Shown one piece after another: positions 1 through 8,539 of a stretch of DNA of 64,000 bases. The notes under the pieces were generated by a model that was not told where the DNA came from, did not search any database, and saw only the letters and a list, made by a program, of their open reading frames with translations. Positions within the stretch are counted from its first letter, which is position 1; every line of letters begins with the position of its first letter. A program made the position numbers and the translations under genes. Source of the stretch: Blastocatellia bacterium (GTDB lineage: Bacteria > Acidobacteriota > Blastocatellia > UBA7656 > JADIYM01); NCBI GenBank assembly GCA_016705245.1, contig JADIYM010000012.1, forward strand, positions 1 through 64,000, read 5' to 3'.

Positions 1-215
1 TTCGTGGTTGCACCAAACCAGCTTGGAGGCTCGGGGCCGCGTCGATACGGCCGGACGATGATCGTCGATCCGTGGGGCTCGTTCTCGCGCTGGCGCCCGA
101 TCGCGAATGCTACATAACCGCGGACCTCGACTTCGTGGCACAGGATGCGACCCGCGCGCAATTGCCCACGCTGCCGAATCGCCGGCCGGAAACGTACGAG
201 TGGCCGGAGGAGTGA
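1..215 (+). CDS. Carbon-nitrogen hydrolase (nitrilase superfamily), C-terminal fragment, frameshifted
   Basis: This is the 3' end of a gene that begins before the window. Frame 1 reads APNQLGG, then a TMIVDPWG segment, which is typical of the C-terminal third of nitrilase-superfamily amidases. After about base 78 that frame degrades. A different frame continues with LALAPDRECYITADLDF and ends in PETYEWPEE before the TGA at 213-215. The joined reading gives a coherent nitrilase tail, so I infer one indel near 75-85. The Glu-Lys-Cys catalytic residues lie upstream and cannot be checked. Substrate unknown; omega-amidase-like or N-carbamoyl-type amidases are possible. Confidence 0.6.
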   Translation, partial: RGCTKPAWRLGAASIRPDDDRRSVGLVLALAPDRECYITADLDFVAQDATRAQLPTLPNRRPETYEWPEE

Positions 216-1003
216 AGCGCCCCGCGGTTCGGCAATCTCACCGGGCGGCGAGCCTGTCCGAGTCGGACGATGCGCTTCGTGTCGGAGTCGCAGCGCTGGT
301 CGCCGGCGTGCTCGTGGCCGTGCCCCTCGCGATGTCGACGTCGATGCTCAACGTCTACACGACGCCGAAATACCTGGTCCTCGTGGTTGGCGGCGCGCTG
401 CTCTGTCCGTTGCTCGTCGCGAGGGCCCTCGGCCCGCTGGGATCCCGAAGTGTTTTCGTCTCGCCCTTCGCCTTCGCACTATTCCTGCTGCTTGCGGCTC
501 TCGGACTGGCAAGCATTGCCAGCGCCGATCCGCGGCTGTCGTTCTTCGGGACGTTCACGTCGCGAATGGGTTGGCTCACCTACGCGGCCTACGCCGCGAT
601 CGCCCTGGCCATCGTCTCGGTCGCAGACCGCGACCGGACGTGGTTCGGCCGGCTTTTCGTCTGGCAGACTGCCGTTGGCGGCATCGTGGCATTCGTCTGC
701 GTGCTCCAGATACTCGGTGCGACGAGCGTGTACCCATCCGACTTCCTGCTCGGCGAGACCATTCCGCGCGTACACGGAACGGTCGGACATCCGGACTTCG
801 CCGGCAACTACCTGTTGACGATCGTCTTTCCCTCGCTCTGCATCGCCTTCGCGGCAAAGGGCATCGTCCGCGGTCTCGGAATGACCGTCGCCGCAATGTC
901 GACGATCGGAATTCTCTACACCGGTACCCGCGGCGCCTGGGTCGGCTTGCTCGCCGGCGCCGCCGTCGGCGCCGCGTTCGCCTGGCGCACACGACTGCTT
1001 GAG
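212..1003 (+). CDS. O-antigen ligase/polymerase-like membrane protein, N-terminal part (broken gene)
   Basis: This is the multi-pass N-terminal part of a Wzy/WaaL-type (Wzy_C superfamily) membrane protein, with about eight hydrophobic segments. Landmarks are the loop with HGTVGHPDFAGNYL and the GTRGAWVGLLAG segment, where WaaL-like proteins carry a conserved Arg. A GTG at 212 overlaps the stop of the preceding gene, with GGAGG just before it, but the spacing is very short and the start is uncertain. The coherent frame ends near base 1000 and the protein resumes in another frame at 999. Compared with the family, the stretch between GTRGAW and the later PHN motif is far too short. Part of the gene therefore seems deleted as well as frameshifted. 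Confidence 0.6.
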
Positions 1004-1991
1004 CGGTGTCAACGTCGAGGATCCGCACAACGCCTTCCTGAGCATGCTCGTGAACGGCGGGGTGCTTGCGCTCGGAGCCTATGTCGCGGTGATTCTCCTC
1101 GCAGTCCGTCGACTGCCGCGCGCTATTCAGTCGGCAACGTCGCGGGAGGAATCGGCCATCGGAATCGGCCTCGCGGCGGCAGTCACTGGCATCCTCACGC
1201 ACGATTTCTTTCTGCACCATCTTGCTGTCAACGGGCTCTCGTTCTTCGTCGTCCTCGCGCTTGCGCACGCGTGGGGAAACATGCCGGATCGGAATGCGAT
1301 ACCGGCGGCATCACCACCGGCCACTCAGGCTCGACCTCTGGCGTTCGTCCGGTGGACGGTCGCCACCGCGGTTGCCCTGATGATTCCCATTGCCGCAGTT
1401 CACGCTTGGCGCGTCGGTGCCGCCGACGTGCAACTCTCGCAGAGCCTGCGCGCCTCGAACGCCGGCGATGCCCGGACGGCAGTGGCCGCGGGCGAGCGGG
1501 CCGTCGCCCACGGATTACCGCAGCCGGATTACCGCTTCTACTTCGCGATGTCGCTCGAACGGCTGGCCCGGTCGAGTGCGGACGCCGCCGCCCGCCAGCG
1601 CTTCTTCGAAGCGGCTGCCGACCAGTCGGCACGAGCCGTCGAGCAACCGTTGCCGCCCGTGCCATACGTGGCATTTGCGTCGGCGCTCGCGACATCCGCC
1701 GGCTGGTTCGAAGAGGGGCACGCGTCGCTGGATCGAGCCGAACGACTTGACCCGTTTTCGTACCACGTCGACCTGAGCGCGATTCAGCTGCTGGTCGCCG
1801 AAGGCAGGATCGACGAAGCGATCGGCCGATTCGACCGACTCGAGCTCATGCGGTCGCCCCACGGAGAGGTCGACAAGGCCCGAACCCTGCTGCGCAAGGC
1901 AATCCGCGCCCGGACCGGTCCTCGAACAGAAATCCAGCTCGAGTTTCTTCGCCGGGAATACCTCGTGACGGGAGCCCGCAATAAAGGCTGA
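999..1991 (+). CDS. O-antigen ligase-like protein, C-terminal part with TPR-like tail
   Basis: This continues the preceding broken gene in a new frame. It opens with the EDPHNAFLSMLVNGG motif, the conserved His-containing segment of Wzy_C/WaaL proteins, followed by three or four transmembrane helices. The C-terminal ~190 residues are Ala/Arg-rich helical repeats resembling tetratricopeptide repeats (for example AGDARTAVAAGERAV and AERLDPFSYHVDLS). Membrane polymerases/ligases with a TPR tail are common in Acidobacteriota-like genomes. The apparent TTG start at 999 is probably an artefact of the frame break, so one gene of about 212-1991 is more likely. It would act in surface polysaccharide assembly; the substrate is unknown. 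Confidence 0.6.
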   Translation: MSGVNVEDPHNAFLSMLVNGGVLALGAYVAVILLAVRRLPRAIQSATSREESAIGIGLAAAVTGILTHDFFLHHLAVNGLSFFVVLALAHAWGNMPDRNAIPAASPPATQARPLAFVRWTVATAVALMIPIAAVHAWRVGAADVQLSQSLRASNAGDARTAVAAGERAVAHGLPQPDYRFYFAMSLERLARSSADAAARQRFFEAAADQSARAVEQPLPPVPYVAFASALATSAGWFEEGHASLDRAERLDPFSYHVDLSAIQLLVAEGRIDEAIGRFDRLELMRSPHGEVDKARTLLRKAIRARTGPRTEIQLEFLRREYLVTGARNKG

Positions 1992-2053
1992 GTGGACGGG
2001 ATCCCGGGACTAACCGGCCCGAAACCGTTCAATCCCGTGAATCCCGCCCACTC
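1990..2053. terminator. Inverted repeat between convergent genes
   Basis: The sequence GAGTGGACGGGAT at 1990-2002 pairs with ATCCCGCCCACTC at 2041-2053 (12 of 13 positions). The repeat lies between the plus-strand ligase gene and the convergent minus-strand HYR gene, so it could end transcription in both directions. The loop contains a further ATCCCG copy, reminiscent of the short-period repeats seen elsewhere in the window. Confidence 0.45.
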
Positions 2054-2065
2054 AATCCGAAAGCC

Positions 2066-4095
2066 CTATGGACAGGCTGGCGTATTCGCGAGGTTGCGGT
2101 CGCGAATACGGAACTGGCGTCCCGTCAACACGTCCGTCACCTGGACGGTTCCCGAGTTCGCACCGTAATTGAGGTTCGCGTTCATGTGGAACCTCGGGTC
2201 GATGGTGTCCGCGGCCGTAAGCGATCGGCCCGGACGAATGGCGAGGCTCTCGGCGACACCGCAGAACGTCTCACCCGTCGCCGCCACCCGGTAGCGCCAG
2301 TAGCGGTAGATCGGGCTTGTCGGGTCGGTCACGATCGACCACGAATCGCCGCTGAAGTCGTCGATGACGCATGCCCCGAACGTCCCGGCTCCGCCAACCG
2401 TCACCGTGAACGAGCAGTTTCCGGCATTGCCGGCCGCGTCGGTCGCCGTGCACGTCACCGTCGTCGTGCCTTCGTTGAATGTCGATCCGGATGGCGGAAC
2501 ACACGTTACTGCGCCGACAGCCGGACAGTTGTCGGAAACGGTCGGCGCCGCGTACGTGACGACAGCCGTGATGACGCAACCGTCGGTTGCGGTACCTGCG
2601 GCCGTCACATTTGCCGGACACGTCAGCGTCGGAGGCTGCGTATCGTTCACCGTGACCGCAAACGAGCACGCCGCGCCGCTGCGACCAGGCACCACCACGT
2701 CGGTGCAGTTCACCATGGTGGTTCCGACCGGGAAGAACGAACCGGACGGCGGCGTGCAAGTGATCGTCCCGCAGTCGCCCGACGTCGTCGGAGGCGGATA
2801 GTTCACGACAGCCCCACACTGGTTGGCGTCGTTCGATACCGTGATGTCGGTCGGACACGTGAGCACGCACGGCATTCCTCCGCCGCACGGCACCGGCGGC
2901 TGGAAGAGAATGGCCAGACCACCAAAGACGGATCCGGGAGTGTTGCAGCTGTGCAGTAACCCCGTCGTAGGCGGATCGGCGTCCTGGATGCCGCGCGTCG
3001 ACCCCGAACCGCCTTCGACGTCGTCCGCGTACTGCATCAGGATGTTGCCGTTGTCGAAGAGCAGGACCTGGACGTCGATCGGGAAGCCCTCGCCCCTTCC
3101 CTCCTGCGAGCCGAAGTGGTCTCCCTGCCACTGCACGATGTTCGCCTGAAGGCCCGCGTCATACATGTGGTAGACGTCCGTCACGAGATCGTCGTGGTCG
3201 ACGTAGATGCGTCCGCCGCCGCCGGTGGAAGGCGTCGCGGGAATCGGGCAGTCATTCGAAAGATCGCCCCCGGAGTCGCCTAGATCCGTTGAGATGTAGC
3301 CGTTCGTTGAGACGCGAAGCTGCGTGTACGGTCCGCTCCCATCGGGCGTGTAGAAACAGAAACCAGGGCCGCCGAGGTTGATCGTGAACGCCGAGTCGTC
3401 ACCGGTACCGAGATAGTTCGGGGACGAGGCGATGTCGACGTAGCTGAACGTCGGGCCCCAGGCTCCGTGCTGTCGATAAACGTGTAACCGAACGCATCCG
3501 GGCCGCCCGAGGTTGCGGGAGCCTGTCCACCGCGAACTCGCTCGTCCTCGATCGTACGGCCCTTGCGTGCGACGCGTGCCGTGTAGCGGTCGAGCAGATC
3601 CTTCGCCGCCGCGAGGTCGCGCGACGACTCCATCGGCTCGGCATCGACATAGGTGTAATAGAGCACGCGGGAAATCAGGGTGTCGGCGTCCAGTCGAGAG
3701 AGCCGGCGACCTTTTTCGTAGCGCCGAAGCAGGTGCTGCTCCTCCTGCGCAAACACCTTGCCGTCATCGCGCTTTTTCAAAAGCGCGTCGATCGCGGCGC
3801 GCTGTTCGGCCGAGAGAGGATCGTCTGCTCGTGGGCCGCCGCGCGGTCCGCCGACCGTGGCGGGCAATGCGATCACCGTGCCGGTCTTGCTCGCCGCGGT
3901 AGCGGCCCGGATGTCGGACGCCTTCGGCTGCAGGCGGGTCGCGGACGGCTTCGGCGCCGCGGGCGGAGTGATGGCTCGAGCCGGTACCGGCGCAAGCAGT
4001 ACGCCAAACGCCAAGATCATCGCGAGAAGGCGCATTCGAGCAACTCGCGACAGACGAACTCTCGGCAGGACGTCGAGGACCTGAATCTGGACCAT
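2066..4095 (-). CDS. Secreted HYR (hyalin) repeat protein, frameshifted
   Basis: A signal peptide (about residues 21-41, ending PVPARA) precedes an Ala/Pro-rich segment and a helical region. Next comes a beta-rich domain (LGTGDDSAFTINLGG, YISTDLGDSGGDLSND), then two HYR domains with the usual CPxDITVS and TPPSGSxFPVGTTxVxCT signatures, and a cysteine-containing C-terminal region ending NLANTPACP. HYR domains are extracellular beta-sandwiches linked to adhesion. The N-terminal and C-terminal parts are in different frames. They join near 3460, where FGYTFIDS must connect to GPTFSYVDIASSPNYL. ATG 4095 is chosen over a GTG at 4107; neither has a clear ribosome binding site. Function beyond secretion and adhesion is not inferable. 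Confidence 0.6.
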
Positions 4096-4219
4096 GGGGG
4101 CTCTCACTGTTTCGGAATGAACTGCTCTGGTGAACTCGCGCGAGGAGGAACGCCGCTTGACGACTCGCGCGAAAGCTCGTGCAGTCTACTCCTGCTCAAA
4201 CCTGTCCCGAAAGCTTGAT

Positions 4220-4624
4220 CTACGCCGTGTCGGACGGGGCGGCCTGTGCACCCGTCGCGACGACCTCTCCCTTCACGTGCACTTCGCGCATCTCGCGCGT
4301 CAGGAAGTAGTTGAGCGCGGTTCGTATCACCGCGATGGCGCCAAGCTTGCCGATCTGATCCCACGTCGGCGCCACGGCCGTCGACAGGATGTCGGCGCCG
4401 AGCTCGAATTCGAGCGCGAGCGCGAGGAAACGCGCCAGCGTTAACCGGATGTCGTTGTAGTCGCGCGTCACCGGCGGGAAAAACGTCTGCACGTATTTCC
4501 ACGCCGCCATGGCCACACCGACGCCGATGACAGCGGCTCCCATCGTCTCGACCCCGAGCTTGAGCCAGAGCACCGCGTTGACGACAACCTCTTCGACGCC
4601 GACCTCGGAGGGAGATGGAATCAT
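4220..4624 (-). CDS. DUF1622 family membrane protein
   Basis: This 134-residue protein has the size and composition of DUF1622. It has an N-terminal hydrophobic helix (WLKLGVETMGAAVIGVGVAMA), then the family signature RFLALALEFELGADIL...TAVAPTWDQIGKLGAIAVIRTALNYFL, in which a Glu sits in a hydrophobic segment. Two or three transmembrane helices are predicted. The C-terminal tail (after MREVHVKGE) is Ala/Thr-rich and probably disordered. No biochemical role is established for the family. The flanking genes are unrelated, so it looks monocistronic. Confidence in the family is good from the long conserved core. Confidence 0.75.
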   Translation of the reverse strand: MIPSPSEVGVEEVVVNAVLWLKLGVETMGAAVIGVGVAMAAWKYVQTFFPPVTRDYNDIRLTLARFLALALEFELGADILSTAVAPTWDQIGKLGAIAVIRTALNYFLTREMREVHVKGEVVATGAQAAPSDTA

Positions 4625-4817
4625 CGTGACGTTCCGTCCTCGTGAGCGAAGTGGTGAGCCCTGCGATTACACCACAATCCGGCGGGTGCCAAAGCGACTG
4701 TCGCCGGCTCGCGTTTGTGCCACTCGAAAAAGCTCGTCCTTTCCGGACCCGCGCTGCTCAAACCAGCGACCGAGTTGCCCCCGGCTCTCTCACTTACATT
4801 TCCGGAGAATTCGAATC

Positions 4818-5993
4818 GTGGCCACTTCCCTGTTTCGCTGGACCTGCCTTTTCATCGCCTTGTGCGCGGTTCCCTTCGCGATCGGAGGGGCGTCCGCCCA
4901 GACCGGAATCACCCCAACGTTTCGCGACGTCGAATATGCGAACGTCGACGGCGTTCCCCTGCTGCTCGATCTCTATCTTCCCGCGACCGACAACGGACCA
5001 GCACCCGTCATCGTGTGGATTCACGGCGGCGGCTGGCGAGCGGGGACCAAGGCGGGTGGACCGGCGGCGCGGCAATCGCTCCGCGGCTATGCGGTGGCCA
5101 GCATCAACTACCGGCTGAGCGACGTCGCGACGCATCCGGCACAAATCAACGACTGCAAGGCGGCGGTCCGCTGGCTTCGCGCGCACGCCGACGAGTACAA
5201 CCTGAACCCGGAGCGCATCGGGGCCTGGGGTTCCTCCGCCGGAGGCCACCTCGCGGCGTTTCTGGGCACGTCGGGTGACGTTGCCGAGCTCGAGGGCGAT
5301 GTGGGCGGCAACCTGCAGTTCTCGAGCCGCGTGCAGGCCGTCGTCGACTGGTACGGGCCGGCCGAGCTACTGACGATGGACGAGCAGGCGTTGCCGTGCA
5401 GCGCTTTGTGCCATACCTGCGCCGACTCGCCTGAGTCCCTGATGGTCGGCTGCACGATCGCGTCGTGTCCCGACCGCGCGAACGAGGCGAGCCCGATCCA
5501 CTACGTCACGTCCGACGAACCGCCGTTCCTGATTCACCACGGGACGAACGACTGCACGGTGCCGCCGCTGCAGAGTCAGGTGCTGCACGACGCGCTCGTC
5601 GCCTCGGGCGTCGACGTGTCGCTGACGTTCATCGAAGGAGCCGGCCACGGCGGTGCCGGTTTCGCCGCACCGGCGATTTCGGCCGAGGTCGATGCCTTCT
5701 TCGATCGGGTTCTGCTCGCGCCCGAGCCCCCGCCGCCCACGGCGCCAGAAATCACCGGCGCCGAGATCCGGGACCGGCGGCTCGTCGTCACCGGAATTCG
5801 CTTTGCCGACGGCGCGGTCATTCTCGTCGACGGTGCAGTGCAGAAGACGTCAAACGATCCGGTGTCTCCCGCCACGACACTTAGAAGCAGGAAGGCGCGA
5901 AAGACGATCGACCGCGGAGAGACGGTCTCGCTCACGGTCCGCAATCCAGACGGCGAGATGTCTGAGGGATTTACTTACTCGCGCCCGCAGTGA
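4818..5993 (+). CDS. Secreted alpha/beta-hydrolase (BD-FAE/esterase-lipase type) with C-terminal IPT-like domain
   Basis: The start is GTG 4818, preceded by CGGAGAA at good spacing; it gives a clean signal peptide (CLFIALCAVPFAIGGASAQ). The alpha/beta-hydrolase core shows the oxyanion-hole HGGGW, the nucleophile elbow GSSAGG, an acid in HHGTNDCTVP and the histidine in GAGHGG. This is the complete catalytic set of HSL/BD-FAE-like esterases. Several cysteines in the lid-like insert (residues ~190-220) fit an extracytoplasmic enzyme. The last ~85 residues form a separate beta-domain resembling IPT/TIG. It is probably a carboxylesterase acting outside the cytoplasm on acetylated carbohydrates or small esters. 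The substrate is unknown. Confidence 0.75.
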   Translation: MATSLFRWTCLFIALCAVPFAIGGASAQTGITPTFRDVEYANVDGVPLLLDLYLPATDNGPAPVIVWIHGGGWRAGTKAGGPAARQSLRGYAVASINYRLSDVATHPAQINDCKAAVRWLRAHADEYNLNPERIGAWGSSAGGHLAAFLGTSGDVAELEGDVGGNLQFSSRVQAVVDWYGPAELLTMDEQALPCSALCHTCADSPESLMVGCTIASCPDRANEASPIHYVTSDEPPFLIHHGTNDCTVPPLQSQVLHDALVASGVDVSLTFIEGAGHGGAGFAAPAISAEVDAFFDRVLLAPEPPPPTAPEITGAEIRDRRLVVTGIRFADGAVILVDGAVQKTSNDPVSPATTLRSRKARKTIDRGETVSLTVRNPDGEMSEGFTYSRPQ

Positions 5994-6122
5994 CCACGGT
6001 ATTTTCCGGCGATCACGCGCCTCTGCTGTCACGAGATCGTGGGGCACTCCGCCGGACCGTCCGGACAAGCCTCCTGGAACTGCCCGACGCTCGAAGAACG
6101 AGCAAGCAAGGAGGGCAGTACC

Positions 6123-6995
6123 ATGTCGAGCGCACGCGCTCACGGCCAGCGTCTCATTCGTTGGCTCAAGGCTTCATGTGTCATCGCCGTCGCAGCGACG
6201 GCGATTTCTGCGTATCCCGAAGGATCGCCATCGGGGAACACTGCCGCGCCCGGAGAGAATTCCTGTGCGCGATGCCACGACGGCACGATGAACGACGGCT
6301 CGGGCTCAGTCGTCATCTCGGGCGTTCCGGATGTCTACCAGCCCGATCAGGAATACACACTCACAGTCCGGGTGTCGCATGGAACGTTTCATCTCTGGGG
6401 GTTTCAGCTGACGGCGCTTGATGCCAGCAATCGGGGTGTCGGGACATTTCGCGTCATCGACTCAGCCAATACAAGGAAACTCAATGGGAGTGGTGACTTG
6501 TCGGGTCGAACGTATGTCAACCAGACCGAGTCGGGAATGCACCACGGCCAGTCACGCGATGCCTCATGGCAGGTGACTTGGAAGGCTCCGGCAGTTGATG
6601 CCGGGCGCATTACTTTCTATGCCGCAGGTATGGCCGCAAACGACAACGGCGGGTCCTCGGGCGACAGCACCTACACCACGTCGGTGAAGACGGGTGTGAC
6701 GACGCCGATGGTCATCGCACCGACCTACAGGAAGGGCAAGATCGTCCTTCAGGACAACGGTTCGAACATAGAGGAAGGAGCCGTGTTGCAGGTGACAGGC
6801 GGCGGAACAACGTCGCCGCAGACTTTTGCGCTCACGCGCAACGCAAAGGGCACGAAGTGGCTCGTGAAGAAGTCGGCCCGCAGCTCGCCTGATGGCATGT
6901 CGGCCGCGATGGCGTGGCCCGCAGGTACGGCAGCGACATTCATCGTGACGAACCGCGACGGATCGGTTTCAGCGGCCGTCTCGGCGAGCCGGTAG
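6123..6995 (+). CDS. Secreted Reeler-like (choice-of-anchor V type) protein with one CxxCH motif
   Basis: ATG 6123 follows a strong AAGGAGG. A signal peptide precedes the segment ENSCARCHDGTMNDG, a CxxCH c-type haem attachment motif. A Reeler-like beta-sandwich follows (YQPDQEYTLTVRVSH, LWGFQLTAL, HGQSRDASWQVTWKAP, RITFYAAGMAANDN). This arrangement matches proteins annotated as choice-of-anchor V or Reeler-domain proteins that carry an N-terminal CxxCH. The C-terminal ~90 residues form a beta-domain similar to the tail of the neighbouring esterase. It is probably extracellular or periplasmic. Whether haem is really bound is not shown; no other cytochrome genes are nearby. Confidence 0.65.
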   Translation: MSSARAHGQRLIRWLKASCVIAVAATAISAYPEGSPSGNTAAPGENSCARCHDGTMNDGSGSVVISGVPDVYQPDQEYTLTVRVSHGTFHLWGFQLTALDASNRGVGTFRVIDSANTRKLNGSGDLSGRTYVNQTESGMHHGQSRDASWQVTWKAPAVDAGRITFYAAGMAANDNGGSSGDSTYTTSVKTGVTTPMVIAPTYRKGKIVLQDNGSNIEEGAVLQVTGGGTTSPQTFALTRNAKGTKWLVKKSARSSPDGMSAAMAWPAGTAATFIVTNRDGSVSAAVSASR

Positions 6996-7111
6996 AGACC
7001 AGAACCCCGAGCGGTAGCAACTCAGAATATGTGCCAGAACCGCGAGCGGTAGCGATCCGGCCGGCGGACAGCCGTTCATCTCGCTGCGTCCTGTAGCAGA
7101 CAGAGTAGCCG

Positions 7112-7375
7112 TCCGTTCTTGCATCTGTCCGCAGGACGCTCGCTACCGCTCGCGGTTCATAAAACGGTGACCGCCCGCATCGTGCTCTACCAGGCACGAC
7201 GCTCCGCCGGGTCCCCGTTCCTCGAGCCGCGAGCCGTAGCGAGCGTCCCACGGACGGTCCCTGAAACCGCAGACTCGTCGTTGCGGAAGGACGGAAATGA
7301 CCGGAACCGTTAGACCGTCCGTGGGACGCTCGCTACCGCTCGCGGCTCAAAAAACGGGGACCGCCAGCCCACGAC
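7112..7375. repeat. Composite palindromic intergenic repeat, copy 1
   Basis: Three copies in alternating orientation of a GC-rich unit built on GAGCCGCGAGCGGTAGCGAG, at about 7126-7158 (inverted), 7223-7258 and 7312-7349 (inverted). The spacer contains ACCGCCCGCATCGTGC and CTGAAACCGCAGAC. The 7126-7275 part is closely matched, in the same orientation, at 35987-36133. The 6996-7396 gap contains no supported gene. The unit is REP/MITE-like; no transposase is associated with it here. Confidence 0.7.
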
Positions 7376-7396
7376 AGCCGCAGCAGACACGTAACA

Positions 7397-7747
7397 TCAC
7401 CGCACGCCCAGCAATTCAACCTCGAAGACGAGCACGGCGTTCGGCGGGATCACCCCGCCCGCCCCGCGTGCGCCGTAGCCGAGATGCGCCGGAATCGTAA
7501 GCTTGCGCTTGCCCCCGACCTTCATCCCCGAGACTCCTCGATCCCAGCCGACGATTACCTGACCGGCTCCGAGCTTGAAGCCGAACGGCTCGTTTCGGTC
7601 CATCGAGCTGTCGAACTTCGTTCCGTTGGTGAGCCATCCGGTGTAGTGCACCGTGACCCATCCACCCGGCACGGCCTCAGCCCCGTCGCCCAAAGTCATC
7701 TCCTCGATCACGAGGTCCGTCGGATTCACCGAACTGTCATTCGCCAT
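7397..7747 (-). CDS. FKBP-type peptidyl-prolyl cis-trans isomerase
   Basis: A single-domain FKBP of 116 residues with no signal peptide. Family landmarks are VTVHYTGWLTNGTKFDSSMDR, FGFKLGAGQVIVGWDRGVSGMKVGG, KLTIPAHLGYGARG and IPPNAVLVFEVELL. These include the aromatic and Asp residues lining the active site (Y, F-D, V-I-W, Y, F). It catalyses proline isomerisation during protein folding and is probably cytoplasmic. AGGGGG lies upstream of the ATG. The gene stands alone between a repeat element and a TerB-like gene on the same strand, with a 64-base gap that could allow co-transcription. Confidence 0.92.
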   Translation of the reverse strand: MANDSSVNPTDLVIEEMTLGDGAEAVPGGWVTVHYTGWLTNGTKFDSSMDRNEPFGFKLGAGQVIVGWDRGVSGMKVGGKRKLTIPAHLGYGARGAGGVIPPNAVLVFEVELLGVR

Positions 7748-7810
7748 GTCGAAATCCCCCTGCGCGCGTGAACGCTGTTCAATCCACGAATGGGCTTCAG
7801 CCGAGGCCGA

Positions 7811-8425
7811 TCAGTTGAGCTTCGCCTCGAACGCGTCGGCTTCTTCCTGATGACCGCGGGCTAACTCGGCGGCAACCTTGGAGAGCACGGCCCTCTCGCC
7901 GTCGCAGACCTTCGAACCAAGTCCAAGAACACCGCCCGAGACCTTTGCCACGGCCGTGCAGCACGCCACGATATCCGTGACTCCGGCTTCCCATTCCTCC
8001 GCCGAGAGCGCTGTCAGGAAGCCGCGAATCGCGCGCGTCGCACTTTCGAAAAATTCGTCTGTCGGCCTGACGTCAAGCCAGGCGGTGAGCTGGGCATCGG
8101 CCATCGTACCGACGACAACGCCCCTCGATCGCGCAGCCTCGACAATGGCCGCTCGCTCGCGGCTCGAGACCGAATCGCTCGCCCAGGCCAGCTGAATGAG
8201 CGGCACGAGGTGCAGCAGCGAAATCGTTTCGCGCTTGAATCCGAACTTCATCAAATCGGCGATGAGTTCGTCGTCCGCAAGTCCCGCAGCTTCGCCAATC
8301 TCCTTGTGCTCCGCGGTCAGCTCGGCTTTTCGCCTGAGTTTTTCGATCAGTTCCTGTTCTTCCCTGGCGAAATACGTTTCTTCAGAGATTCGTCGTCGCT
8401 TCTCAAGAGCGTCATGTCCAGACAC
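7811..8425 (-). CDS. TerB-like helical protein
   Basis: A 204-residue all-helical protein. The N-terminal 50 residues are charged (RRRISEETYFAREEQELIEKLRRKAEL) and probably form a coiled coil. The segment LVPLIQLAWASDSVSSRERAAIVEAARSRG fits the TerB (tellurite-resistance/DnaJ-associated) fold, where an acidic helix pair often coordinates metal. The GTG start has GAGGAGG at nine bases. Its C-terminal half contains a Gly/Val-rich stretch (AVAKVSGGVLGLGSKVC). No ter operon is nearby, so a tellurite role should not be assumed. Family membership is from pattern only. Confidence 0.55.
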   Translation of the reverse strand: MSGHDALEKRRRISEETYFAREEQELIEKLRRKAELTAEHKEIGEAAGLADDELIADLMKFGFKRETISLLHLVPLIQLAWASDSVSSRERAAIVEAARSRGVVVGTMADAQLTAWLDVRPTDEFFESATRAIRGFLTALSAEEWEAGVTDIVACCTAVAKVSGGVLGLGSKVCDGERAVLSKVAAELARGHQEEADAFEAKLN

Positions 8426-8539
8426 GGTGGTCGGCCTCCTCGGAATTAGGCATGCGTGAAGAGGTTTTCTATCTCACGCGCGCCATGGCCCGCAACGCGC
8501 AGCCTCGCCGCTGCGCGATGGGAAGAAGCCCGTTCGGTC

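Noticed and set aside
6123..6995. A functional cytochrome c
   Set aside because: Only one CxxCH is present, with no clear distal Met or His ligand context, inside a Reeler-like protein; haem binding is not supported beyond the motif.
7811..8425. Tellurite-resistance operon
   Set aside because: Only a TerB-like fold is present; no terA, terC, terD or terZ neighbours.
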